Of a stretch of DNA of 19,982 bases, positions 7,247 through 14,865 are shown one piece after another. Location of the stretch: positions 1,482 to 21,463 of the forward strand of contig DCQA01000039.1 of assembly GCA_002323325.1 (NCBI GenBank). Reading direction: 5' to 3'. The stretch is from Coxiellaceae bacterium UBA1530. Lineage in GTDB: Bacteria > Pseudomonadota > Gammaproteobacteria > Coxiellales > Coxiellaceae. The notes beneath the pieces are model-generated. The model worked only from the letters and a program-made list of their open reading frames with translations. It ran no database searches and had not been told where the DNA came from. Position 1 is the stretch's first letter. The number at the start of each line of letters is the position of its first letter. The position numbers and the translations under genes are program-made.

Positions 7247-8557
7247 ATGGTGAATGGTATGGGGCAGTCAAGTTCTACAGTTACTCAGTTTGAGCGACGC
7301 TTAGTGTCGCGTATCAAGTTTTTGCGCACGGCGCATCAATTGCCAACATCTGATGATGGATTCACTCAGATGATTAATTTATCAAACATTGAAGCGATGA
7401 CGCACATCATGACACGCCTTCTCACTATCGAAAAGCCTCATTTGGGTGACTTCTTTGATCAATTGAAGCAGTTATTTGACTCTAAGTTGGCTTTAATTCC
7501 GATTATTAATGCGTTAGTGACATCTTCAGCTTTTTCGCTGCCTGCCAAGATATGTAAGAAAGCGCCGGATATCGGTCAGATCGCACCACGGATACACCAA
7601 GCTCTAGACACGTGTTTGAGTTTAAAAGATCCTAAATCGAGTTGGTATCCGGGCTGTCAGACTGTAGAGCGATTTGAACTGGAAAGCTTGTTATTTTACT
7701 GGTTAGATTATTTGTTGTCGTTAGCCAACAAGTTTGCAAGCTATTTATCGATTTTGAAGATTGACTGGCTAGCTAAATCATTAGAGAGCTTACAAAGCCT
7801 ATTGGTGGATATTCGGATTAAACATGATGAGCTTTCCCTAATATCAAACAACACACGTCCTATAAATAAGGTGTGTGGTGTCGATGAGATCACCGATTTC
7901 TCGGTTCATCTCGTGCCTCGTAATCTTGATACTTCCCTACCGCATAATTGGCAGGAGATACTTCGTTCATCGATTAGTTCTATTCGCGATCAACATAAAC
8001 GTCAACACATTGCTAGTGTTTTATGTCTAGGTTTAACTGGGTTTATTGTCAGCTCACTCGCTGTGAATTACGGGTGTCGTTCCTTTCCTGTGTTAGCCGA
8101 CCTGATTGCTTGTTGTTTAATCTCTATCGCCAGTATTCATATATTTCATGTGATAAATACGTGTACGGGTGATTATGATTGTTCTGGACTTCTGATCAAT
8201 ACTCTTCATTCAGATGCCATTAATAAGCCGTTGAGATGCGGATTGCTTTCTTTATTAAATGACACAACGGACCCTAAGCTCACTTTGCAGAAAAAACAAT
8301 TAATCTTGGAAACCTTGTTTTACCTCTCTGAAAACGTTACCCCAGAACATGGTGCGTGGTATATTTTGATGGTTAATTTAGTCAATCAATACACTCAGCT
8401 GAAAAGTTTGGTGACAGTTGAGTGTGATCCTATCTTTGGTGTGAATTTACAGTCATCAAATCCTGTTCGTATGTTTCAAAAAGCTTGTGTTGATGAGCTG
8501 GATAAGATCAGCAATGATGAGAGTTATTCAACCGACTGTGCATTCATTACTGGGTAA
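7247..8557 (+). CDS. Orphan protein with a membrane hairpin, unrecognised
   Basis: Protein of 436 residues from the first ATG (7247). The frame is also open from a GTG at 7205, and an ATG at 7259 has slightly better upstream GGTG, so the start is uncertain. I recognise no family. The first 250 residues look alpha-helical and soluble. Two hydrophobic helices at about 254-274 and 282-302 form a hairpin with a short loop, and the remaining 130 residues are again helical and polar. Base composition is close to the neighbouring conserved genes. It is divergent from rpmE2, and its stop overlaps the yciI 3' end by 11 bases tail to tail. The central membrane hairpin between soluble arms is a plan seen in some secreted effectors, which is only a suggestion. 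Confidence 0.7.
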   Translation: MVNGMGQSSSTVTQFERRLVSRIKFLRTAHQLPTSDDGFTQMINLSNIEAMTHIMTRLLTIEKPHLGDFFDQLKQLFDSKLALIPIINALVTSSAFSLPAKICKKAPDIGQIAPRIHQALDTCLSLKDPKSSWYPGCQTVERFELESLLFYWLDYLLSLANKFASYLSILKIDWLAKSLESLQSLLVDIRIKHDELSLISNNTRPINKVCGVDEITDFSVHLVPRNLDTSLPHNWQEILRSSISSIRDQHKRQHIASVLCLGLTGFIVSSLAVNYGCRSFPVLADLIACCLISIASIHIFHVINTCTGDYDCSGLLINTLHSDAINKPLRCGLLSLLNDTTDPKLTLQKKQLILETLFYLSENVTPEHGAWYILMVNLVNQYTQLKSLVTVECDPIFGVNLQSSNPVRMFQKACVDELDKISNDESYSTDCAFITG

Positions 8558-8852
8558 TTGGTTCGTATCGATGAATATCAACGGTGCTGTAAATCCCTGC
8601 AGTGACATAAGGGTCTGCAGCAGCCCATGCCTGTGCGCAGACACGATCCTCAAATTGAGCGATGATGATTGATCCATGAATGCCATCCGTTAATGGGTTA
8701 TTACCATCCTGCAGGAAGAGTGGCCCGGCGGTTAATAAGCGACCCGCTTGGGAAAGTTCTTCGAGTCGTCGTAAGTGTGCCGGTCGAACACTGCGGCGTT
8801 TTTCTACGTTGTGTTCACGCTGATCTCTGCAATAAATAGCATAGTAGTGCAT
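8547..8852 (-). CDS. yciI: YciI-family protein
   Basis: Small YciI/YCII-domain protein of about 101 residues. It reads closely like E. coli YciI: EKRRSVRPAHLRRL, GRLLTAGPLF, FEDRVCAQAWAAADPYV. His26 in RPAHL and the Asp of ADPYV are the conserved residues of this ferredoxin-like dimeric fold; its biochemical role is unsettled. The frame is open further upstream, but the family N-terminus begins at the ATG at 8852, which has AGGA eight bases before it, overlapping the yciB stop codon. It is therefore translationally close to yciB (10-base gap) and probably co-transcribed with it. Confidence 0.93.
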   Translation of the reverse strand: MHYYAIYCRDQREHNVEKRRSVRPAHLRRLEELSQAGRLLTAGPLFLQDGNNPLTDGIHGSIIIAQFEDRVCAQAWAAADPYVTAGIYSTVDIHRYEPITQ

Positions 8853-8862
8853 GCAAACAGTC

Positions 8863-9432
8863 CTAGTCGCTAGAAGGAGGCTCGATTGATGGGTCGTTGG
8901 CTGCCGGAGTTTGCATGTGTCTTGAGATATAGATGGATTGTGCGATAGCAAATACTAAGATTAATCCGAGCGTTCCAAATAACTTGAAATTAACCCAGGT
9001 ATCAGTGGAGAAATGGTAGACGACGTAAACATTCAAAAAACCTAGTCCCAGGAAAAAAATACTCCAAGCTACATTCACCTGTGCCCAGATGGGTTTAGGT
9101 AAAGCAATTTTTTCACCCATCATGCGCTCCATAATGGTTTTCTGAGTGAACCATTGGCTGCCAAGTAGGGCGATCGTAAAGAGCCAATACACCACACTCG
9201 GCTTCCACTTAATGAAAATTTCATCGTGCAGCAGCAGTGTGGTGCCACCTAAAATAATCACGAGTACCAGTGTCACTAGTGGAATAGTCTCAATACGACG
9301 ATTCTTGATCCAAAAAAAACTCACTTGTAATGTTGAGATAACAATCACAGCGGCTGTTGCAGCATAGATTCCATAAAGTTTGAAAACAATAAAGAAACAA
9401 ATGATCGGTAGGTAGTCGTTGAGAACTTTCAT
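8863..9432 (-). CDS. yciB: Inner membrane septation protein A family (YciB/IspZ)
   Basis: Polytopic inner-membrane protein of 189 residues in the YciB (IspZ) family, linked in E. coli and Shigella to cell envelope and septum organisation. About five membrane segments are visible: roughly 8-38 (possibly two), 50-67, 78-93, 118-138 and 148-168. Family wording is clear: LNDYLPIICFFIVFK at the start, GEKIALPKPIWAQVNVAW in the middle, WVNFKLFG near the end. The C-terminus is a short Pro/Ser-rich tail. The first gene of a two-gene yciB-yciI unit, divergent from yciO. Confidence 0.95.
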   Translation of the reverse strand: MKVLNDYLPIICFFIVFKLYGIYAATAAVIVISTLQVSFFWIKNRRIETIPLVTLVLVIILGGTTLLLHDEIFIKWKPSVVYWLFTIALLGSQWFTQKTIMERMMGEKIALPKPIWAQVNVAWSIFFLGLGFLNVYVVYHFSTDTWVNFKLFGTLGLILVFAIAQSIYISRHMQTPAANDPSIEPPSSD

Positions 9433-9515
9433 GTGTTTGACTCAGCATGTGTTGTTGTTAGGAGCTGTTAATAGTATGATTTAAAGGCAAATAATGCAAT
9501 CTTTACAGGGTTTTT

Positions 9516-9551
9516 AGGAGGTTGATACAAGCTGAGTTGGGGCTTTGTATC
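9516..9551 (+). promoter_or_regulatory. Orphan Shine-Dalgarno and stem-loop in the yciO leader
   Basis: AGGAGG (9516-9521) is a near-perfect ribosome binding site but has no ATG, GTG or TTG at usable spacing; the TTG at 9522 abuts it. Directly after it, GATACAA (9524-9530) pairs with TTGTATC (9545-9551), extended by GC/GC with one bulge. The hairpin lies 33 bases upstream of the chosen yciO start. It could be a leader structure or the remains of a displaced start. Confidence 0.35.
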
Positions 9552-9584
9552 TGTGTGTCGAGTGGTAATATTGGGGTAGTGATC

Positions 9585-10202
9585 GTGCAACGGATTGAGA
9601 TCCATCCAGATAACCCACAGCCTCGTTTGTTGCAACAAGCATGCTCTGTGTTGCGTAACGATGGTATTGTGGCTTTTTTGACAGACACAGGGTACACGTT
9701 AGCTTGTGAGGTAGGTAGCATTACGGGTATGCAATTGATACGTCGAGCACGTGCTTTAGACGACCAACATTTGTTCACGGTCTTATGTCGCGACTTGCGC
9801 GACATAGCCGAATACGCCAAAGTGAATAACACCCATTTCAGGCAGATTAAGTCTTGTGTGCCCGGACCGTATACATTCATTTTGCCAGCTACAAAACAAG
9901 TTCCCAAGCGTCTCCGGCACCCGCGACGTAAAACTATTGGAGTGAGGGTGACGGGTCACCCGGTTGCGATGGGGTTGCTGGAGCATTTAGAAGCTCCATT
10001 GCTCAGCGTTAGCTTATTTGCTGCCAATGCATCACAGCAAGAGGATTGGGATGACGATCCATTAGAGAACTGCCATTCTGCTATTACGTTGCTATTAGAT
10101 AGTGGTCTTCCTCACTGTGATCCTAGCACGGTGATTGACTTAACTGATGTCACGCCTGAAATTATTCGTGAAGGTGGAGGTGACACAAGCCCATTTGTGT
10201 AG
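9585..10202 (+). CDS. yciO: YciO, Sua5/YciO/YrdC-family protein
   Basis: YrdC-like domain protein of 205 residues, near the E. coli YciO length. It starts with MQRIEIHPDNPQPRLL, then DTGYTLACEV, HLFTVLCRDL, PGPYTFILPATKQVP, RKTIGVRV and VIDLTDVTPEIIREGGGD, all typical of YciO. YrdC/Sua5 relatives make threonylcarbamoyl-adenylate for tRNA t6A; whether YciO itself does so is debated. I chose the GTG at 9585 because GGGG lies eight bases upstream and the N-terminus then matches the family; the frame is open back to a TTG at 9522. It leads the yciO-scpA-scpB-rluB group, with 78 bases before scpA. Confidence 0.93.
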   Translation: MQRIEIHPDNPQPRLLQQACSVLRNDGIVAFLTDTGYTLACEVGSITGMQLIRRARALDDQHLFTVLCRDLRDIAEYAKVNNTHFRQIKSCVPGPYTFILPATKQVPKRLRHPRRKTIGVRVTGHPVAMGLLEHLEAPLLSVSLFAANASQQEDWDDDPLENCHSAITLLLDSGLPHCDPSTVIDLTDVTPEIIREGGGDTSPFV

Positions 10203-10280
10203 TGACAGGGCTGTGTTATATTGTGTGGTCTTAAGGTATTGCGTGGTTAATACAGTAACAAACAGAAGAGTTGGTTATAA

Positions 10281-11147
10281 ATGAGTCAAGTTGTAGGGCG
10301 CACGACAGCCAGTGACCGTATAGAAGCGACTATATCGGCAGTTGATCCTAGTGCTATTGTCGATCAGGCGAGTATCCGTGTCTTTGGTGAAACTGTGACA
10401 GAGCTCCCACAAGACTTATACATTCCACCAGGTGCATTGAAAGTTTTCTTAGAGGCCTTCGAAGGACCGCTGGATTTATTGCTTTATCTCATTAAAAAAC
10501 AGCATATCGATATTTTGAATATTCCCATTGTGGAGATTACTCGACAATACGTCGACTATGTTGAATTGATGCAGGAGATGCAAATCGAGCTGGCATCAGA
10601 ATATTTGGTGATGGCGGCGATGTTGGCAGAGATTAAATCGCGTTTACTATTACCCGCACCGCCTTCTGCAGACGATGATGGTGAAGCTCAAGATCCACGT
10701 GCCGAGTTAATGCGTCGTTTGCAAGAGTACGAGCGTTTTAAAGAGGCGGCAGAAGCTTTGGATGAGTTACCGCGTGTTGATCGTGATGTTTTTACAGCAA
10801 CAGTCTCCAAGCCTGAGTTATCATCAAACGCTCAGCCACCTGTTGTGCCCTATGAAGATATCTTGGCAGCATTTCAAGCCGTGATGCGGCGTGCCAGTTT
10901 ATACACTAATCATCAAGTTGCTCATGAAGCCTTATCAGTGAGAGAACGTATGACCTGTGTGCTTGAACGTATGTCTACCGGTACTTTTATTGAGTTTTCA
11001 CATCTATTCGATGCAAAAGAAGGTCGAGTGGGTGTAGTGGTAACTTTAATTGCCATTCTAGAGTTGGTACGACAGAAGGTGCTTGAGCTTGTACAAGCAG
11101 AGACTTGTGGTCCTATTCATGTTAAAGCAACAACTGCTGCGGAGTAA
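10281..11147 (+). CDS. scpA: Segregation and condensation protein A
   Basis: ScpA kleisin, 288 residues. It bridges the heads of the Smc dimer and binds ScpB, organising and segregating the chromosome. The N-terminal kleisin region is clear at about 55-125: FEGPLDLLLYLIKKQHIDI, then EITRQYVDYV, then EYLVMAAMLAEIKSRLLLP. The C-terminal winged helix is at about 214-275. The first 50 residues are an extra poorly conserved, low-hydrophobicity extension. scpB follows after five bases. A matching smc gene is expected elsewhere; none is in this window. Many gammaproteobacteria outside the enterics use Smc-ScpAB rather than MukBEF, which fits the inferred taxonomy. Confidence 0.97.
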   Translation: MSQVVGRTTASDRIEATISAVDPSAIVDQASIRVFGETVTELPQDLYIPPGALKVFLEAFEGPLDLLLYLIKKQHIDILNIPIVEITRQYVDYVELMQEMQIELASEYLVMAAMLAEIKSRLLLPAPPSADDDGEAQDPRAELMRRLQEYERFKEAAEALDELPRVDRDVFTATVSKPELSSNAQPPVVPYEDILAAFQAVMRRASLYTNHQVAHEALSVRERMTCVLERMSTGTFIEFSHLFDAKEGRVGVVVTLIAILELVRQKVLELVQAETCGPIHVKATTAAE

Positions 11148-11152
11148 TTTAT

Positions 11153-12109
11153 ATGTCTAATACGATGACCCAACAACAATGCATACTGGAAGCTGCTTTG
11201 TTTGCATCCGCTGTCCCTTTGACTATCGATAAATTACGTAATCTATTTTCAGAGGAGACGTGCCCGACTGCCGCTGAAATAAAAGCCGATTTACAAACGA
11301 TCGCTACGTCTTATGATGGTCGAGGTGTTGAGTTAGTTGAGGTTGCTACAGGTTATCGTTTTCAAGCCAATCAACAATGGTCACCCTGGTTGTCTCGACT
11401 ATGGGAAAAAAAACCGCCACGCTATTCACGTGCTTTGTTAGAGACGTTAGCATTAATTATTTATCGACAGCCGATTACGCGTGCAGAAATTGAGGATGTC
11501 CGTGGTGTTGTTGTGAGTTCTAATATTATTCGTACATTATTAGACCGAGATTGGATTAAGGAAGCAGGCTACCGTGATACTCCGGGAAAGCCGGCATTAT
11601 TTGCAACCACAAAACAGTTTTTAGATGATTTCAATGTGACCGCTTTGTCTGAGTTACCAACGCTCAAGGAGACTATGGATTTAGAAGAGGTAGAGCAGGT
11701 TCTCTCAGAGCAATTACATCTAAGCATGGATACTAATCAGGCTATTCAGAAAGCACTGCAATCATCAGAGGAAATCACAGTAAATGATGATCATGCCGAA
11801 CAGGTCAGTTCAGTCGTATCCTCAGAAGAAGGGCTTTCCAGTGATCAACCTATCGTGATAATACCCGCTGTGAGTGATGAAGAAATTGCAGCAGTCTTAG
11901 CAGAAGCTGATGAGAAACTCGAAGCTATTGATGCTGCGCGTTCGTCTTGGACAGCATCCGATGATGATACTGTGGATGATGAGCTAAACGACGAACCCAT
12001 AAAGCCAGTGGATAGTTGTGAGCACCCCATTGAGCAAGTAGAGGCGGTGTCAGAATGTGTCGAGCAGCCCGTTGAAGCGGTTGCCAAAGCCCCAGTAGAG
12101 CTGGTATAA
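11153..12109 (+). CDS. scpB: Segregation and condensation protein B with long acidic tail
   Basis: ScpB, 318 residues, a winged-helix protein that dimerises and binds the kleisin ScpA. The conserved core covers about residues 8-170, with RYSRALLETLALIIYRQP followed by ITRAEIEDVRGV (90-119), TLLDRDWIKEAGYRDTPGKP (128-147), and FLDDFNVTALSELP. The rest, about 145 residues, is acidic and low in complexity (DDDTVDDELNDEP, VEAV-type repeats) and probably disordered. Short ScpB proteins lack such a tail, although long acidic tails occur in some gammaproteobacteria. GGAG precedes the ATG by about eight bases. rluB follows after 34 bases. Confidence 0.96.
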   Translation: MSNTMTQQQCILEAALFASAVPLTIDKLRNLFSEETCPTAAEIKADLQTIATSYDGRGVELVEVATGYRFQANQQWSPWLSRLWEKKPPRYSRALLETLALIIYRQPITRAEIEDVRGVVVSSNIIRTLLDRDWIKEAGYRDTPGKPALFATTKQFLDDFNVTALSELPTLKETMDLEEVEQVLSEQLHLSMDTNQAIQKALQSSEEITVNDDHAEQVSSVVSSEEGLSSDQPIVIIPAVSDEEIAAVLAEADEKLEAIDAARSSWTASDDDTVDDELNDEPIKPVDSCEHPIEQVEAVSECVEQPVEAVAKAPVELV

Positions 12110-12143
12110 ATCACCAGCCCATCCAATAATTATAGAAAGAATC

Positions 12144-12875
12144 ATGTCAGAAAAAATTCAAAAAGTCTTGGCACGCCAAGGTTTTGCATCCCGCCGCGAA
12201 ATTGAACGTTGGATCCAGGATGGTCGTATCATCGTGAATAGTCAGGTGGCAAAGCTTGGCGATAGAATCACTGCTAAGGATGAAGTGAAAGTCGATGGAC
12301 GATTAATTGCCATTGAGGCCGAGCAAACCTCAAGGGTGTTGATGTATCATAAACCCGAAGGTCAAATTTGCACTCGTCAAGATCCGGAAGGTCGTGCTAC
12401 TGTATTTGATCATCTGCCCTCATTGCATCATGCGCGTTGGGTGAGTGTCGGACGATTGGATATTAATACCTCTGGGCTTTTACTGTTAACCAATGATGGT
12501 CAATTAGCCAATCAGCTGATGCACCCATCCAGTGAGATTGAAAGAGAGTATGCGGTAAGAATTCTTGGTGATGTCGACTCGGCCATGGTAAAACGTCTCA
12601 CTAAAGGTGTGCGTTTAGAAGATGGTATGGCACGTTTTGAACATGTGGTCGATTCAGGTGGTAGGGGCAGTAATCATTGGTTTCACGTTTTAGTCAAGGA
12701 AGGTCGTAATCGTCTCGTTCGTCGATTATGGGAGTCACAACAGGTGGTTGTCAGTCGATTGATGCGTGTGAGATTTGGTAGTGTCATGCTGCCTAAAAAT
12801 TTGCCGAAAGGCCAGAGTCGTGAGTTGTCAGAGGCAGAGATCAAGGCATTACTAGAATGCGTTGTTGAAAAATAA
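12144..12875 (+). CDS. rluB: 23S rRNA pseudouridine synthase, RluB type
   Basis: RsuA/RluB-family pseudouridine synthase, 243 residues. The S4 RNA-binding domain is at about 3-50 (EKIQKVLARQGFASRREIE). The catalytic domain contains GRLDINTSGLLLLTNDG with catalytic Asp106, and a C-terminal VKEGRNRLVRRLWE segment. RluB modifies U2605 of 23S rRNA in E. coli; the position next to scpA-scpB supports RluB over RluE/RluF/RsuA. The protein lacks the long basic C-terminal extension of E. coli RluB (291 residues). The last gene of the plus-strand group; it ends 56 bases from the convergent kinase-like gene. Confidence 0.94.
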   Translation: MSEKIQKVLARQGFASRREIERWIQDGRIIVNSQVAKLGDRITAKDEVKVDGRLIAIEAEQTSRVLMYHKPEGQICTRQDPEGRATVFDHLPSLHHARWVSVGRLDINTSGLLLLTNDGQLANQLMHPSSEIEREYAVRILGDVDSAMVKRLTKGVRLEDGMARFEHVVDSGGRGSNHWFHVLVKEGRNRLVRRLWESQQVVVSRLMRVRFGSVMLPKNLPKGQSRELSEAEIKALLECVVEK

Positions 12876-12931
12876 ATCTAAGCTTTGCATTTCTTTAAAA
12901 GAATTCACTGCTCTTGGATAAGTCATGTGAA

Positions 12932-13597
12932 TTAAAAGTCGCGTTCTTCCGGGCCAGTACGTTCTTTCCAACCTAGGCACTTACGCGTAATAATACGATA
13001 GACTTTTTTACCAGTCTTCATCCATACCTGGCTAATCAATGATTTGTTGTTGAGAATATGTGTTTGTTTTTGCGTTACTTCACCATACTTCTTTTTATGT
13101 TTCAATAAGTGGCGTAAATCCTCGTAGCATAATATTAGAAACAGTTTGTTTTTAATATTTTTTGGGCAATAGGCTAATTGAAAGTCGGTGATGCAGGGTG
13201 TTTGTTGTGGGGTAATAATCCAATTAGCTTCTTTAGCTAAGTCATTATTAACAACACCGGCTTTTTTTAATGTTTGTAGAAGATGAAGGCTATCTTTGAA
13301 CAATGAAGGAGTTAAGCGCTCTTGTGCGTGATGCATGGATTCTCCTGCAATATAGGATCGGACATGAGAGCCAGAATTAATTGATAATAATTTAGGAAAA
13401 TAGGGGGAGTTGAGTGGCATCAGTCTCGACAGCGCTTTTTTTTCATTGCGCGCTAAAAGAAGGGCCAATGGTTTTATCAGAATGTTCTTGGTATATACGC
13501 GACGAATGGCTGGAGTTTGATTATTATCGTCGATGAACAGACCTTTTTCTATTTTGCCAAAAGCGTCACTCTTTAATGTGGTTTCATACTGAAACAT
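12932..13597 (-). CDS. Protein-kinase-fold protein (RIO/WaaP-like small-molecule or protein kinase)
   Basis: Protein of 221 residues with eukaryotic-kinase-like active-site motifs. AGVVNNDLAKEANWII (113-128) contains the catalytic-loop Asp119 and metal-binding Asn125. TDFQLA (137-142) corresponds to DFG with Gly replaced by Gln. EDLRHLLKHKKKY (159-171) and the C-terminal KTGKKVYRIITR are further conserved-looking blocks. I recall short gammaproteobacterial proteins with this set of motifs annotated as serine/threonine or RIO-like kinases, with unknown substrate. A glycine-rich loop is not obvious. Lying between rluB and the Kdo/LPS operon, it could act on a sugar or lipid like WaaP/KdkA, but that is inference. 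AGG lies about ten bases before the ATG. Confidence 0.7.
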   Translation of the reverse strand: MFQYETTLKSDAFGKIEKGLFIDDNNQTPAIRRVYTKNILIKPLALLLARNEKKALSRLMPLNSPYFPKLLSINSGSHVRSYIAGESMHHAQERLTPSLFKDSLHLLQTLKKAGVVNNDLAKEANWIITPQQTPCITDFQLAYCPKNIKNKLFLILCYEDLRHLLKHKKKYGEVTQKQTHILNNKSLISQVWMKTGKKVYRIITRKCLGWKERTGPEERDF

Positions 13598-13769
13598 AGT
13601 CTCATGCCTTTTATGATGGAATCGTGTGGGCTATTTATGCCACATAAGGCTTGTGATCTCAACCATCAAATGCTTGCCTTGCGATGATCGATAGTGTGTA
13701 TCTGTAGATATTGATAAAATCAAAGTTTATTAGGGGTGAAGGGCCACAGTGGTATGACACGAGGACGTT

Positions 13770-14036
13770 TTATTCTTCATCAAATTTATTTTCTATAAGA
13801 CGACTAATGTCGTTAATGGCCGATTTTTCATCAGGTCCGTCACAGGTCAGTGTTATGTCGCTGCCTTTTGAGGCAGCTAGTGACATGATCTCAAGAATAT
13901 CTTTAGCATCAATACACGTTGTTGATGTTTGTATGTTGACACGCGATTCAAATCGATTTGCTAAATCATGAAGTTTCATAGAAGCTCTCGCATGTAAGCC
14001 GAGTTGATTAGTGATAGTGAGTTTTTTTTTGATCAT
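13770..14036 (-). CDS. ptsO: HPr-like phosphocarrier NPr of the nitrogen PTS
   Basis: HPr-family phosphocarrier, 88 residues. The phosphoacceptor His15 is in LGLHARA. The second conserved block AKDILEIMSLAAS has Asp46 where Gram-positive HPr carries the regulatory Ser46. The acidic C-terminus and the position right after ptsN identify it as NPr rather than sugar-PTS HPr, although this could be the only HPr in the genome. It would relay phosphate from an EI-type enzyme to PtsN. The 11-base gap to ptsN leaves no room for rapZ, which often sits between them. Last gene of the minus-strand operon; no clear terminator was seen after it. Confidence 0.92.
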   Translation of the reverse strand: MIKKKLTITNQLGLHARASMKLHDLANRFESRVNIQTSTTCIDAKDILEIMSLAASKGSDITLTCDGPDEKSAINDISRLIENKFDEE

Positions 14037-14047
14037 GGATGGTCCAT

Positions 14048-14503
14048 TTAAACAGTTTGCTGTACGAGAGCTTGATATAATGCGCTATGGTTGTCAGCAT
14101 TTTTTACATGATGTCGAAACGAAGAGCTCTTAATTCGCTGCGCTATTTCAGATAAGTGCTCTAAATGCTCCTCAGTAGCTTTTTCGGGAACCAGTAAACC
14201 AAAAATATTATCGACCATTTGAGGGTGATCTTCACTATCAAAATTAATCGGCGCAGGAAGTGTGACGACAACACACAATGCTTTTGTCAGAGATTGTATA
14301 CGTGCATGTGGAATAGCAAAGCCATATCCAACGGCTGTGCAACCTAAGCGTTCTCGTTCGGTGAGTGACTCCAGAATATGTTGTGCTTTTAATCTGGAGT
14401 CTGCTTCGGCAATAAGCCCGCTGATGAGCGAGAGGACTTGTTTTTTGCTATCAATGTTTTGAGCGTGACAAATGGTTAATTCAGGGGTGAAGATATCTTT
14501 CAT
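14048..14503 (-). CDS. ptsN: PTS IIA-like nitrogen regulatory protein PtsN
   Basis: EIIANtr of 151 residues, a cytoplasmic regulator whose phosphorylation reports on nitrogen and potassium status in other bacteria. The active-site His66 is in GYGFAIPHARI (59-69), preceded by ERERLGCTAVG. DNIFGLLVPEKATEEHLEHLSEIA (98-121) is the typical second block. It lies five bases after hpf and 11 before npr, in the usual hpf-ptsN order. The region before the ATG lacks a strong ribosome binding site, so translation may depend on coupling to hpf. The name reflects linkage to rpoN in other genomes, yet rpoN is missing here. Confidence 0.96.
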   Translation of the reverse strand: MKDIFTPELTICHAQNIDSKKQVLSLISGLIAEADSRLKAQHILESLTERERLGCTAVGYGFAIPHARIQSLTKALCVVVTLPAPINFDSEDHPQMVDNIFGLLVPEKATEEHLEHLSEIAQRIKSSSFRHHVKNADNHSALYQALVQQTV

Positions 14504-14508
14504 AGTGT

Positions 14509-14799
14509 TTATCGATGAACAGTCTGCTTTTCTTTGTATTTTTTAAGTTGGCGAACTAATTTATCGGTGAGTAAATCAATCGCGGCATAAAGGTCGTGTG
14601 ACTCACTGCTGGCATGAAGGACCTGTCCGGGAACTGATACGCTAGCTTCCGCCTTTTGTTCTAAGTTTGTAATCGTGAATGTGACATGTATGTGCGTGAT
14701 ATGGTCACTTAATGTATGCAGTCTAGCAAATTTTTTATCGGTGAATGTTTTTAGTGCTTCGGTGACTTCAGTGTTGTGCCCAACAAATTGAATGTTCAT
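14509..14799 (-). CDS. hpf: Ribosome hibernation-promoting factor (short HPF / YhbH)
   Basis: Short HPF of 96 residues, which binds the 30S decoding region and supports ribosome dimerisation in stationary phase. Family text is clear: MNIQFVGHNTEVTEALKTF, a central beta-strand VTFTITN, and HASSESHDLYAAIDLLTDKLVRQLKKYK. The frame is open 20 codons further upstream, but the ATG at 14799 has a textbook AGGAGG five bases before it and fits the family N-terminus. It lacks the long-HPF C-terminal domain. It follows lptB directly (66 bases), with no rpoN between. Confidence 0.96.
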   Translation of the reverse strand: MNIQFVGHNTEVTEALKTFTDKKFARLHTLSDHITHIHVTFTITNLEQKAEASVSVPGQVLHASSESHDLYAAIDLLTDKLVRQLKKYKEKQTVHR

Positions 14800-14865
14800 A
14801 TAGCCTCCTAGGATATACCTTGATGGTGTTTTAAACTGAGATGATATATAACAAAACAAAGACTA

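Noticed and set aside
8853..8951. N-terminal extension of YciI
   Set aside because: The extra 33 residues lie inside yciB, match nothing in the family, and the internal ATG at 8852 has a good ribosome binding site.
9503..9986. Minus-strand ORFs of 134 and 67 residues opposite yciO
   Set aside because: They are shadows of yciO; their Cys/Arg-rich composition is not protein-like.
11845..12126. Minus-strand Ser/Thr-rich ORF resembling a low-complexity surface protein
   Set aside because: It is the antisense reading of the acidic repeat-like ScpB tail; Glu/Asp-rich codons produce Ser-rich antisense frames.
12902..12933. Inverted repeat AATTCAC/GTGAATT between rluB and the kinase-like gene as a bidirectional terminator
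   Set aside because: The stem is only seven AT-rich pairs with an 18-base loop and no proper T-tract, and one arm runs into the stop codon of the neighbour.
14800..14859. N-terminal extension of HPF
   Set aside because: The ATG at 14799 has AGGAGG at ideal spacing and matches the family N-terminus.
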